Shown here: piece after piece, positions 42,992 through 51,486 of the stretch
Position numbering within the stretch: the first letter of the stretch is position 1
How the letters are laid out: each line of letters opens with the position of its first letter
Source of the DNA: Nocardia colli
GTDB taxonomy: Bacteria > Actinomycetota > Actinomycetes > Mycobacteriales > Mycobacteriaceae
Assembly: GCF_008704205.1 (NCBI RefSeq)
Contig: NZ_VXLC01000006.1
Span: 355,348-419,347 of the forward strand
Reading direction: 5' to 3'
Length of the DNA stretch: 64,000 nt
Position numbers and translations under genes: made by a program
Notes under the pieces: generated by a model
Database searches by the model: none
Told to the model about the DNA's origin: nothing
What the model saw: the letters and a program-made list of their open reading frames with translations, nothing else

Positions 42992-44668
42992 TTACGGCGT
43001 TGGCGTGCTCGCAAGTTCTGCGGACTGATTGAGGGTGATGCGTGCATCCGCTGCTTCGATGGTTGAGGCGCGATGCGCGGCCACCAGTAGTGTGCACTCT
43101 GTAGAGATGTGATTGATCGTGCGAATGAGCAGCGCCTCGTTCGCGGAATCGAGCTGAGAGGTGGGCTCATCGAGAAGCAGCAGTTGTGGTCTGGGCAGGA
43201 GTGCTCTGGCAATTGCTACGCGTTGGCGTTCACCGCCAGACAGTAGGTTGCCGTGCTCTCCGACAGGTGTGTGTAGACCATCTGGCAGTCTTCGGATCAA
43301 TTCCTGGAGTCCGGCGAGCGCAACCACGCGCTCGACCTCGTCGATGGTGGCGTCGGGGCACCCATAGCGGATGTTTTCCTCAAGGGTGCCGTACAGGACC
43401 GGCGCGGACTGCTCTACCAGACCGATCCGTGAGCGACACTCTGCTGGGCTCATCTCGGTTATATCTCTACCATCAATCAGTATCTGCCCGCTGTTGGCAT
43501 CAAAGAACCGTGCCAGCAGTCCCAGTACCGTCGTTTTACCTGCCCCGGACGGTCCAATTAGTGCGACGTGGCTATGTTCGGGCACGGTGAACGATAGCCC
43601 ACGCAGCACAGGAGTTTCGGGGTCGTAGCCGAACCACACATTGCGGAACTCGACGGCGGCTGCACCCGACCGTAAAGGGATTGGTAGTACTGCCGTGCCA
43701 GGTTGGTCTGTGATTTCGGTCGGTAGGTCCGTAATCTGCTGGACTCGTTGTAAAGCCGCCAGGCCTTTATGCATCGCGACAACGCCAAAAGCCAGATTGG
43801 CGATAGGGCTGACGATGAAGCTGACATAGAGTAGAAATCCGACCAGATCCGCTAATGAAACCGACCCCGTCGATACCCGCAGGGCGCCGATTACGAGTAC
43901 GACGATCATCGATCCGTGTAGCGCTAGCGTGATTGCTGGAAAGATGACAGCCGTTCGACGAGCCGCAAATATGTTTTCTCGATATGCCTTCCTGGCCGGT
44001 TCGGCTATGCGGTCGCGTTCGCGATCTTCGGCGCCGGCGACTCGTACGGTACGGATCGCTGAGAGGGCGCGTTCCAGTTCCGCAGCCATCCCTCCGAGGC
44101 TTTCCTGCGCCAATAGTGTCGCTTGCCGGATCCGCGACGTTGCCGCGACCGCGGGTACCACTCCAGCGAGGACGGTGACCGCGACAATGATGAACATCAC
44201 GGGGTCCAGCAGGATCATCGCGATCACACCTCCGACCACAAACAATGCTCCTGTGACGGTTTGTACCATCACCGAGGACAACGTGTTGCGCAGCAAAGTG
44301 GTGTCACTGGAGGTGCGAGTGAGCAGGTCGCCGAGACGGTGGTCTTCATAGCGGCGGATCGGCAGCCGCAACAGGCGGTCGACAATCCGTATCCGCAGAT
44401 CCAAGACCACGTTTTCGCCAGTGCGGTCGAGCATATATTGCGACAACGCCGAGATCACCGCCTCGGCAACGAAGAACACCACCAGTGCGGCGACCGGCCA
44501 CCCCCATGGCCGGTGCTCGGCGGCCGCGCTGACCGTCGCACTGGCCAGCAGCGGTTCAGCCAAACCCACACCAGTGCCCACCAGAGACAAACTTACAGCT
44601 ACTGCGACAGCACCGCGATGGCCTCGAACCAGCGATGCCAACGCTCGCAGGCTGCCCTTGTTAGCCAT
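42992..44668 (-). CDS. Lasso-peptide ABC exporter (fused permease-ATPase)
   Basis: A 558-residue ABC half-transporter, last gene of the lasso cluster, expected to export the mature peptide and give immunity. Six membrane helices lie within residues 10-290, then the ATPase: Walker A IGPSGAGKTTVLG, signature LLSGGERQRVAIARALL, Walker B LLLLDEPTSQLDS, switch region LLVAAHRAS. No peptidase C39 domain is present, as expected because the B proteins remove the leader. The ATG at 44668 (MANKGSLRALASLVRGHRG) is preferred to an upstream frame extension. About 170 bases separate it from the B2 gene, more than elsewhere in the cluster. Confidence 0.9.
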   Translation of the reverse strand: MANKGSLRALASLVRGHRGAVAVAVSLSLVGTGVGLAEPLLASATVSAAAEHRPWGWPVAALVVFFVAEAVISALSQYMLDRTGENVVLDLRIRIVDRLLRLPIRRYEDHRLGDLLTRTSSDTTLLRNTLSSVMVQTVTGALFVVGGVIAMILLDPVMFIIVAVTVLAGVVPAVAATSRIRQATLLAQESLGGMAAELERALSAIRTVRVAGAEDRERDRIAEPARKAYRENIFAARRTAVIFPAITLALHGSMIVVLVIGALRVSTGSVSLADLVGFLLYVSFIVSPIANLAFGVVAMHKGLAALQRVQQITDLPTEITDQPGTAVLPIPLRSGAAAVEFRNVWFGYDPETPVLRGLSFTVPEHSHVALIGPSGAGKTTVLGLLARFFDANSGQILIDGRDITEMSPAECRSRIGLVEQSAPVLYGTLEENIRYGCPDATIDEVERVVALAGLQELIRRLPDGLHTPVGEHGNLLSGGERQRVAIARALLPRPQLLLLDEPTSQLDSANEALLIRTINHISTECTLLVAAHRASTIEAADARITLNQSAELASTPTP

Positions 44669-44839
44669 TACCCCCACCTTCGTCCCTCTCTGAACTGCAT
44701 CGGCATCGGCATCGAAGTAGCCGAATAGAAGCCCTGTCCTCGATGATCGCCGCAAAACCTATCAAATCAGCATAGGAATGCTCGATTCGGCTGAGCACCA
44801 ACATAATTCACGCAAGGCAGAGTAATGACTATGCGATGC

Positions 44840-45364
44840 TCACCGGCTGCTCCTCGGTTCTCCTCTTAATCCCGTGACTCGGTGCAGGACCCGGTACCCC
44901 AGCTGCACATCGGGCTCGTCGTTGATAACTACGCCATACAACTCGGTCCAGGAGTGGAAGTCGTCTTTCGGGGTGACCCTGGTGAGAGGCCTGGCAATCG
45001 TGACCTCGGCAGGCAATCCAAGCGCGGATAGGTAGGTGGCCAACGCGAAGGACCGAGGCAGGCAAAGTCCGTTGGGTATGACAACACGCAGGACGAGCTG
45101 GCTGGTGAGGACCTCACGCCGCGCAAGGCGGATAGCGGTGGCGGCGGGCAAGATGGTCTGGATCGCAGCACCTGGGCCGCCAGGAAGTTTCTGCAGATAG
45201 CGCTGGGCAGGCACCCAGCCGTATCGCCGGTAGATCCACAAAGCACGGAAGGTGCGGGCGACGGCATACTGCCGCAGCCGCAAAGGAATTCGTGGCGGGT
45301 TAGTCGCCGGATCGAGGTCGGTGAGGAAGTACTCCCAGTCCACCGCAGACGGTCTATCGGTCAC
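44840..45364 (-). CDS. Lasso-peptide leader protease (B2, transglutaminase-like)
   Basis: A 174-residue transglutaminase-like cysteine protease that removes the leader from the precursor. The catalytic cysteine is C101 in GLCLPRSFALATYLSALG, the histidine H137 in FHSWTELYG, and an aspartate follows in NDEPDV, the standard B2 triad; the pattern GLPAEVTIARP between is also typical. Its ATG overlaps the B1 stop by 4 bases (ATGA at 45361-45364), consistent with B1 and B2 acting as a complex. Confidence 0.93.
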   Translation of the reverse strand: MTDRPSAVDWEYFLTDLDPATNPPRIPLRLRQYAVARTFRALWIYRRYGWVPAQRYLQKLPGGPGAAIQTILPAATAIRLARREVLTSQLVLRVVIPNGLCLPRSFALATYLSALGLPAEVTIARPLTRVTPKDDFHSWTELYGVVINDEPDVQLGYRVLHRVTGLRGEPRSSR

Positions 45365-45639
45365 GAGCGGTCCCCCTGCTTGGGTGTCAGCAGAGCGCGT
45401 TGGTCAAGCTGTGTGGCTAGAGACCGCAGTCCATGTTCGAGAATGGCGTCGGAGGCCTCGATTTGCTGGCGCAGGCGGTCTATCGTCTCGGCGAGTGTGT
45501 CCACCGACAAGGCCGCCCGCACCATAAGGGTGGCGGTGGCGTTCAGGCTCAAGTAAATACCACTGCGGGTATCGAGGATGACACCCGCACCATCAGTGTC
45601 GTCGAAGACGGCGTGGTCAGCTAGTCGCAGCGCGGGCAT
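45361..45639 (-). CDS. Lasso-peptide leader-binding protein (B1, PqqD-like RRE)
   Basis: A 92-residue PqqD-like RiPP recognition element. DDTDGAGVILDTRSGIYLSLN forms the beta part and the C-terminal half is helical (TIDRLRQQIEASDAILEHGL). It binds the precursor leader, probably through YAEPEV and LG motifs, and presents it to B2 and the cyclase. It overlaps the cyclase gene by 23 bases and B2 by 4. Confidence 0.92.
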   Translation of the reverse strand: MPALRLADHAVFDDTDGAGVILDTRSGIYLSLNATATLMVRAALSVDTLAETIDRLRQQIEASDAILEHGLRSLATQLDQRALLTPKQGDRS

Positions 45640-47359
45640 TGTGAATCTCCGTTCCGTCGGTCCGGGTTCGGCGTGAGTGATCTCTCAGGAACAGTTCGAC
45701 CATCGCCGAGCAAGTCAGAGCCACGTAATTGCTACGAAGCAGCGCTGGCTCGGCAAGCACTCGGGCCAACCGTGCGGGGTCGACCACTCCAAACCCGACC
45801 AGGTGCGAGTCAGGTCCGCCAAGCAGATCAGCGAACACCTGAGGATGGGTCACAACGAACTTCTGGTGCGGCGAGTCCGGCCACACGTGTCCCTGCCGAC
45901 GCCAGAGCAAGGCTGGCAATCGGGTGGACAGAATCAGCCGCAGCACCGGCTTCTCGATCAGCAGACCCTGGTATGGCATAAGCCGATATACCTGTGGCAT
46001 GCGCTCCACGAGTCGCCGCAGCTCTCGTCCACCCAAAGGTGAGCCCAGCCAGATACCCCGCGGCCGCCACACGGCGAGGTCCAGGGTGTGCAGGTTGGGC
46101 ACGTACTCTTCCTGAAACACGAAATCCGGGACGTCAGGATACGGCGTGAGGAAATCGGTGCCTGGTGTATCAGCGGTCAACCGCGCGTCTAGCACGGAGT
46201 TCGAGTTAAAGACGCTCGCGAGGATGCGGCGAAGTTGCCAAGGCGAGCAGACCATCCCGCGGCACAGTGCGGTCTTCTCCCGAAGTGTGAGGTCACCGCG
46301 AAGGACCTCATGCAGTCCGAGTCGGCGTGGGCCGAACATGACATCGCCATCGCTTCCCCAGGCGGCGACGGTAACACCGTCGGCATGGAGGCGCTGGGCG
46401 AGTTGTTCCATCCAGCGGTAGCCTGAGTGTGCGTAAGGCTGTGGGAAGTGCCAGTCCTTCGACAGGTAACCGTCGCCGCAGTCTGTCGGGACCGGCACGA
46501 ACGGCACCCCCAAGTGCTCGCAGGCCGCCCGCGCATAGCGCGACTCGTCGGCCAATCGATCATCGGTGTCCATGTGGTAGCCGACGACATCGGCACCAAC
46601 TTCGGCCAGAGCGGTGAGTACCGTCGTCGAGTCCAGTCCGCCGCTGAGTAGGACCCCGATCCGGCCGTTGTTTGCGTATGGCCGAACTGCTTGCAGGATC
46701 AGGTCGTACGCCAGTTCGGCGTAGTCGGCTAGCGAGGTTCGGCGGGGCAGCTCCAGAGGGGTAATTCGATCGTAGAGCATTGTCGTGGTGGCGTGTGACT
46801 CAAGGATGACGAGCTCACCCCGGTGCACCGGGACGAGGTTGCGGAAGACGGAGATGCTGTCCCTGCGACAGACGCGCCACAACGTCTCGCGATCGAACTC
46901 GGCCCGTCCGTGGTCCAGGAGATCAGCCGGATCTGTCGACCAGCGGACCCGTGCCCCATCGCGGCGATAAAGCAGACCTTCGTTGCTGTCAACGCTGCGG
47001 AACAGGAAGATCCGCTGCGGTGTAACCAGGCATCCGGCAAGCTCGCCGGGCAGACGCGCCAGATCGGTGTAGCGGCCGCCTTTCAACGCGGTGACCACCT
47101 GTTCCATCAGGTCGGTGGTCACCGGCCCAAGCACCAACCCAGTCAGCAACAGGTAGTCCTGCCCCATTCGCAGAGTCGTCGTTGGCTCGACACCAGGACG
47201 GAGTCGTTGCACAGCAATACTGCCCAACGACTCCGACTGGAATCTGTTTTGGCCATAAGCGAGGCACGTGTAAGCAATGGGCTCATCGACATAATCGAAG
47301 TCCACTCGCCCGTAAAGGCCGGCGTAATCCGCCACATAAAAGGAATTTGTCGCTATCAC
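45617..47359 (-). CDS. Lasso-peptide macrolactam synthetase (C, asparagine-synthetase-like)
   Basis: A 580-residue asparagine-synthetase homologue that adenylates the Asp/Glu side chain and closes the macrolactam ring. The N-terminal half keeps the glutaminase-like fold but lacks the Cys2 nucleophile (starts MIATNSFYVADYAGL), as in other lasso cyclases. The ATP-pyrophosphatase motif is GVLLSGGLDSTTVLTAL, with the later DGDVMFGPRRLGLHE segment typical of the group. The GTG start lies 36 bases after the precursor stop. Confidence 0.93.
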   Translation of the reverse strand: MIATNSFYVADYAGLYGRVDFDYVDEPIAYTCLAYGQNRFQSESLGSIAVQRLRPGVEPTTTLRMGQDYLLLTGLVLGPVTTDLMEQVVTALKGGRYTDLARLPGELAGCLVTPQRIFLFRSVDSNEGLLYRRDGARVRWSTDPADLLDHGRAEFDRETLWRVCRRDSISVFRNLVPVHRGELVILESHATTTMLYDRITPLELPRRTSLADYAELAYDLILQAVRPYANNGRIGVLLSGGLDSTTVLTALAEVGADVVGYHMDTDDRLADESRYARAACEHLGVPFVPVPTDCGDGYLSKDWHFPQPYAHSGYRWMEQLAQRLHADGVTVAAWGSDGDVMFGPRRLGLHEVLRGDLTLREKTALCRGMVCSPWQLRRILASVFNSNSVLDARLTADTPGTDFLTPYPDVPDFVFQEEYVPNLHTLDLAVWRPRGIWLGSPLGGRELRRLVERMPQVYRLMPYQGLLIEKPVLRLILSTRLPALLWRRQGHVWPDSPHQKFVVTHPQVFADLLGGPDSHLVGFGVVDPARLARVLAEPALLRSNYVALTCSAMVELFLRDHSRRTRTDGTEIHNARAATS

Positions 47360-47395
47360 ACCAGCCCCGCCTCAGTCCTCGAATATCACCTTGAG

Positions 47396-47563
47396 TTATT
47401 TACTTCCACACCCGTTGTCTCCCCCCGACCAACACCCTCGATAAGCGCCACCCGCGTCACTCAGTACCCAATCCCCATTGGTAGTGAGTTCCTCCACTGC
47501 ACCCAGTGTCGCAACCTCAGGTTCCGCATAGGTCAATTTGGCTATATGAATGGTCGTTTTCAT
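47396..47563 (-). CDS. Lasso-peptide precursor (A), 55 residues
   Basis: A 55-residue precursor preceded by GGAGGGAAGGGG. The leader (about 29 residues) has the RRE-binding pattern LTYAEPEVATLG, and a Thr at -2 if cleavage is before GDWVLSDAGG. The predicted 26-residue core starts with Gly1 and has Asp7, giving a 7-residue ring. The tail has two cysteines at core positions 15 and 23 (RGCWSGGDNGCGSK) and aromatic residues Tyr12 and Trp16 that could act as plugs. Two tail cysteines suggest a class IV-like topology (a disulfide within the tail, as in LP2006). If cleavage is one residue earlier, Asn1 and Asp8 would form an 8-residue ring; the Gly1 form is preferred. Confidence 0.88.
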   Translation of the reverse strand: MKTTIHIAKLTYAEPEVATLGAVEELTTNGDWVLSDAGGAYRGCWSGGDNGCGSK

Positions 47564-48107
47564 TGTTGCCCCTTCCCTCCATGATCTGCCACTCCCCGTG
47601 GCTGCCATCACCGTACCTCGATCGACACCCATACGCTAGTCCCTTTCGTGCGAGCGAAGTTCGTTCTCCGACAGGTGGTTTCGAGTTGCTGCACCGCTAT
47701 TAGGTCAGCGACCTGGGCCGATCGAGGCTTGCCTCAGGGTTCCGGGCCAATGCCGTTAACTTACGGCGACTGCGCCGCAGCACAGGCACCATGCGACAAA
47801 TACCTTGCCGCGCTTCGAGGCCTCTGCGCTGTATTGTGCGCCATGCCTGGGAAATACTGCACGGTTTCGTATATGGCGCATCAGACTGGGGCGGAGAATT
47901 TATAGCGGATCGTGCATTTTGTGTTTCATGCTCGTTGCATGGAACTCCAAGCATTACGCAATGCCCCAATAGCTCTGACCCTTCTCTACTGGAAATGTGG
48001 GTGCCGGCTGCGCGGGTACCGTTCGCGTAGTTCACCGCCTCCACCGGTTACGGGCCGCAGCCAACTCGTCTTGCGGCAATGGCCGCCCCAGACACTCGTT
48101 AGTACCA
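47564..48107. other. Upstream region of the lasso cluster
   Basis: About 540 bases, AT-richer than the host chromosome. It holds the promoter region for the minus-strand lasso operon. Short frames on both strands have no recognisable features. Confidence 0.4.
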
Positions 48108-48340
48108 CTACCGACACGGCCCGGCCAAGGCGATTCGTCGCCGCGGTCGGCGCACACGGTAGCCCGGGAGAGGGAGGGGCAGTTGGCCTGTGCCGCAGCC
48201 TAAGTCGAGGAGTCGTCCGCGGCCGTCGTGGCGGAACCGCTGGAACAAAGAAGTGAGATCCATGCCGCGCTCAGCGTCGTATTCCACCCTGAGCACGGCG
48301 TAGTCGTAGTCTGCAGGTCGGTCATTGCCGGTCCATCGTG
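48108..48340 (-). pseudogene. N-terminal fragment of a SAM-dependent methyltransferase
   Basis: A frame reading YDYAVLRVEYDAERGMDL, then FQRFRHDGRGRLLDLGCGTGQ: motif I of a class I SAM methyltransferase. The sequence degenerates after about 20 more residues, so only the first 70-80 residues remain. It directly follows the WXG100-like remnant on the same strand, as one mosaic of broken genes. Confidence 0.55.
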
Positions 48341-48662
48341 TGTAGGGCTTGATGAACTCCGGCAAACGCCGAGCTAATCGCGTTCGAATTGGCCTTGTCT
48401 TGCCGCTGATGCAACATGGCCGCCTGCTGCAGTGCACTGGCACAGCTACCTGTGCTTGCTGCCTGTGGCCGAGTACCCCCGCTGTGTCGGCGCATGCGGC
48501 AGACAACCGTTCCCGGAATCCTAAGCAGGCTTCGCCAACATATGACGGGTTTACCTGCGTTGCAGCGTTTCTCGTTGCGGTCGCCTTGTCGAGCACGATC
48601 TGGCCGGAGGCGGCGAGATCTGTCGCGAGGCCTTGAACCGCACCTACGTTGATTGACACCAT
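48322..48662 (-). pseudogene. Frameshifted WXG100/ESX-like small protein
   Basis: From an ATG at 48662 the first frame gives MVSINVGAVQGLATDLAAS and then LGFRERLSAACADTAG. Near 48450 the likely continuation changes frame: ALQQAAMLHQRQDKANSNAI followed by SSAFAGVHQAL, ending at 48322. The total would be about 110 residues, helical hairpin, as for ESX-type proteins. It is a pseudogene unless the shift is a sequencing error. The upstream ORF ends 2 bases before its ATG. Confidence 0.5.
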
Positions 48663-48664
48663 CA

Positions 48665-48952
48665 CTACCCCAGTTCCGCGTTTCGCAGGTTCTCCGGATC
48701 GTCCGCAACTAGGCCGGAACGCGCCATGCCTCCTGATCGCCACTGCCGCAACAGATTCCGTAGCACGACGAGCGGATGAGGTGGCGAATCCTGCAGCGGC
48801 CATCCCCGGCCTCCCTCCCGATCCATGACCTTTACTAGGGTAAGACGCAGCCGGAAGGCAATCGGTTCCTTGGATTTCCGAAAATGTTTTGCGCTGCTCA
48901 GGATCTCGGACACAGTCGAGGACGCACCGAGCGGAACGCCGACCTGCACCAC
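48665..48952 (-). CDS. Hypothetical protein upstream of WXG100-like remnant
   Basis: A 95-residue frame: FRKSKEPIAFRLRLTLVKVM, then NLLRQWRSGGMARSGLVADD. It has a balanced composition and ends 2 bases before the WXG100-like ATG, an arrangement that suggests an original two-gene operon. It has no recognised family and overlaps at its start a doubtful plus-strand frame. Confidence 0.35.
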   Translation of the reverse strand: MVQVGVPLGASSTVSEILSSAKHFRKSKEPIAFRLRLTLVKVMDREGGRGWPLQDSPPHPLVVLRNLLRQWRSGGMARSGLVADDPENLRNAELG

Positions 48953-49347
48953 TCACCGGCGACCGTGAACCTTACCGTCGGTCGAGTACAACCCCACCGG
49001 TAGATTCGTCCGCCACCCGCACGCCGATCGTCGTTGCCGACGCACGGTGGGGATCTCTTCGCGCGGAACAGGATCGATCGGGACACACTGTGCTGCACAT
49101 CGATCCAGTCGACCCCAAAACAAAGGCGCGAGTCTTCCTACGCGGCACCGAACTCGTCGGTGACCGGATCACCCGCGACGACATCGACGTCACGGTGTAT
49201 CGCGGGGAACGCGACGATCGCCCGGTGGTGCATATCGACACCTTCGATCATACCGGACCGATCCGCATCAACCTCAACGATGGACCAGCCGTCTATCACG
49301 GCGACCCCGCGACTGGCGAGCGATTCACCGACTACACCGAGTTCTGA
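48889..49347 (+). CDS. Conserved-looking hypothetical protein of the island
   Basis: The C-terminal 100 residues look genuine: HTVLHIDPVDPKTKARVFLR, RITRDDIDVTVYRGERDDRP and NDGPAVYHGDPATGE form a beta-rich small domain of the type seen in actinobacterial mobile elements. The N-terminal part (TTG at 48889) is low-complexity and the start is uncertain, possibly near 49000 or lost. No function known. Confidence 0.5.
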   Translation: MRCSGSRTQSRTHRAERRPAPLTGDREPYRRSSTTPPVDSSATRTPIVVADARWGSLRAEQDRSGHTVLHIDPVDPKTKARVFLRGTELVGDRITRDDIDVTVYRGERDDRPVVHIDTFDHTGPIRINLNDGPAVYHGDPATGERFTDYTEF

Positions 49348-49364
49348 ATAGTCGCGTCGCCGGT

Positions 49365-49495
49365 CCCGTTCTGCGGGCGCTCGGAGATGGTGCCGTCGGC
49401 GGTCGGTCGTGTGTCAAGCCCGCGGGGAAAAGCGCCCCGTGGGCTTGACACCCTTCCCGCCGCCGCGGCTGCCGACGCGCGCCCCGCAGAACGGG
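49365..49495. repeat. Nested inverted repeats (outer 13 bp, inner 17 bp)
   Basis: Outer arms are CCCGTTCTGCGGG (49365-49377) and its complement at 49483-49495. The inner arms are 49411-49427 and 49435-49451, starting GTGTCAAGCCC, pairing over 17 positions with one wobble. In a 131-base non-coding interval this could fold as a long cruciform or RNA structure, or act as a recognition site for a recombinase, relaxase or replication protein. It lies just upstream of the DUF2493 gene. Confidence 0.6.
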
Positions 49496-49576
49496 CCCGA
49501 CGTCGAGACCGATTCCGCTCAAACACTTTCCGGCTCTCTCCGGCACCGGTAGCTGCTTCACTTCCTGGAGGTTGTC

Positions 49577-50078
49577 GTGTCCAGAGCAATGTTCAGCCAG
49601 CCCACCTTCGACACCGATGGCATGCGCCTGGAATTGCCCGTCACCATCTCGCACACTCCACCGCCGGCTCCCGACGCCCCGCTGGGTCGGGGCCGCCGAA
49701 TCCTGATAACTGGCTCCCGCAGTTGGACCGACCACGCCACCATCCGGGCGGCGCTGGCCGAGGTGTGGTCCCCGGACGTGGTGCTGGTATCGGGGGGCCT
49801 GCCCGCGTGGCGCCGACACCCAATGCGAGGCGTGCTGGCAGGCATGGGGCGGCCGGGTCGAGCGACATCCTGCCGATTGGGACCGGCTCGGACGCCGCGC
49901 CGGGTTCGTACGTAACGAGCAGATGGTGCGAGCCGGCGCCGATCTGTGTGTGGCGTTCATTCGTAACGACTCGGCCGGTGCCACCCACACCGCCCGCATG
50001 GCCCAGCAAGCGGGCATTCCAACGCGGATCTTCCGCGCCACCGATACCCCGACCGTGGCCGACCATGTTCGCGAGTGA
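49577..50078 (+). pseudogene. DUF2493 (SLOG/YspA-like) nucleotide-binding protein, frameshifted
   Basis: The GTG at 49577 follows CTGGAGG. The first frame gives RILITGSRSWTDHATIRAAL then EVWSPDVVLVSGG, the first Rossmann beta-alpha unit of the DUF2493/SLOG family. A one-base shift after the G6 run near 49795 moves into the frame CPRGADTQCEACWQAWGGRV ... GADLCVAFIRNDSAGATHTA, ending at 50078. The complete product would be about 165 residues. The shift sits next to a homopolymer, so it may be a sequencing error as well as a true mutation. DUF2493 genes are common in actinobacterial mobile elements. Confidence 0.7.
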
Positions 50079-50099
50079 CACCCTGTTCGACCTGCGGCC

Positions 50100-50617
50100 A
50101 CGCCGGCCTTGTCGCGGCCATCGGCGCGACCCTTCCCGGCGCGGCCTGGCAGCGCTGCCGCACCCACTGATGAGTGTCTGCCTGAAAACCTCCTGGCCCT
50201 GGGTGCGGACCCTGCTGCATTCAGTGTTCGATCAGACCGACACCGAATCAGTTGCCGCCCAATACGTTCGAATGCTCGACGCCCTGGCCGAAAAGCTGCC
50301 ACGTGTCGCCGATCACCTCGACACCGCCCGCGCGGACCTGCTGGCGTTCACCGGCTTCCCCAAAGATCTGGCGCCAAATCTGGTCGAACAATCCCCAAGA
50401 ACGGTTGAACAAGGAAATCCGCCGACGCACCGACGTCGTCGGCATCTTCCCCGACCGCGGCTCGATCGTCCGCCTCGTCGGGGCCGTACTCGCCGAACAA
50501 CACGACGAATGGATCGAAGGCCGCCGCTACCTCGGCCTCGACGTCCTGGCCCGCTCCAGCAGACTCACCACCACCGACGAACAGGAAGACACCGCCCCGA
50601 CAGAACTCACCGCCTGA
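50100..50617 (+). pseudogene. IS256-family transposase remnant (C-terminal part)
   Basis: Pieces in three frames match an IS256 (Mutator-type) transposase: HAGLVAAIGATLPGAAWQR then stops; WPWVRTLLHSVFDQTDTES and VRMLDALAEKLPRVADHLD in a second frame; after about 50362 IWSNNPQERLNKEIRRRTD, VGIFPDRGSIVRLVGAVLAE and the end at 50617. The first catalytic Asp region and all upstream sequence are missing. No terminal inverted repeats were identified. Evidence that insertion sequences shaped this part of the island. Confidence 0.75.
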
Positions 50618-51486
50618 CCAAATTTCGGATCACGCGGTAACCACCCCAGCTACACCACGCCCCGGGACTTGACCGGGCATCTCGCTCGGTCCTGGGACCG
50701 CACCCGGATGTGACAGGCACATCGCTCGTGTGACGGCGAGCAAGGCCTGGGCGGTCCGCGTAGTGTGATCTCGAAACTGGAGGCCGCGCAGGTCGAAGCT
50801 TGCTGCCCGAACACAACTGCGGGGATCACCATGGGCGACGGCCAACCTGCAGTGCTCGGGCTGCCCGACCTGATGTGCCTACTGCGGCCGAAGGCGAAGG
50901 GCCCTGGGTCGCAAAGTGATATCGGCCGGTGAAGTGTTGATCGGTTGTCGTACGAATAGCCGATACCGAACACACAACGTTTGGAACAGAATGAAGCGTC
51001 GGCTGCGACGTCGGATAACGTTCCGCACCGGTCGAACCTAACGTATTTAAGAAATAACACATTTTAGACGACCGGCCAGGACGGTGAGTAGAGGCCGACG
51101 CGGGCCAGAATACCCTTTGCCGGAAGACCTTTTAACTGCAACGTCTCGCTGGTGAGCCAGATCAGATACCGCAACGGACACGATTCCATGCCGAGCTCGG
51201 GAACAATCTTGTAGGGCGCACGGCCTCGTGCGTAACATCGTACATCCTGAGAGAGCAAACGATATTTCAATACCGGACAGTTGTAAAGTTCCAGAAGAGA
51301 GAATCACTTGAAAGCGCCTATACCGTCCCTTTGCGCGCGGTCGTCTAAGGGTTTCAAAGGGGGTAACCTGCCGCTTGGTCATGAGCGTAGGTCACGATCC
51401 AACGTCAGCGAGCGTAGCCTCCATCCGCGTGACAGCCAAGGATCAGGCCTGAGGTCCCCGAAGACACGAAAAGATGAGGCTCAATA
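50618..51486. other. Long non-coding region before the unknown operon
   Basis: About 870 bases without a supportable gene. GC content falls visibly from left to right, marking the change to AT-richer cargo. It should hold the promoter of the 51487-57790 operon. Short frames exist on the minus strand near 50650-51060 and 51064-51270 but show no family features. Confidence 0.4.

Noticed and set aside
42502..43032. Plus-strand frame of 176 codons before the lasso exporter
   Set aside because: Arg/Thr/His-rich without structure and overlaps the exporter's 3' end; no family resemblance.
47700..48044. Minus-strand frame upstream of the lasso precursor as an additional cluster gene
   Set aside because: No similarity to lasso tailoring genes, no ribosome site, and composition unlike the neighbouring real genes.
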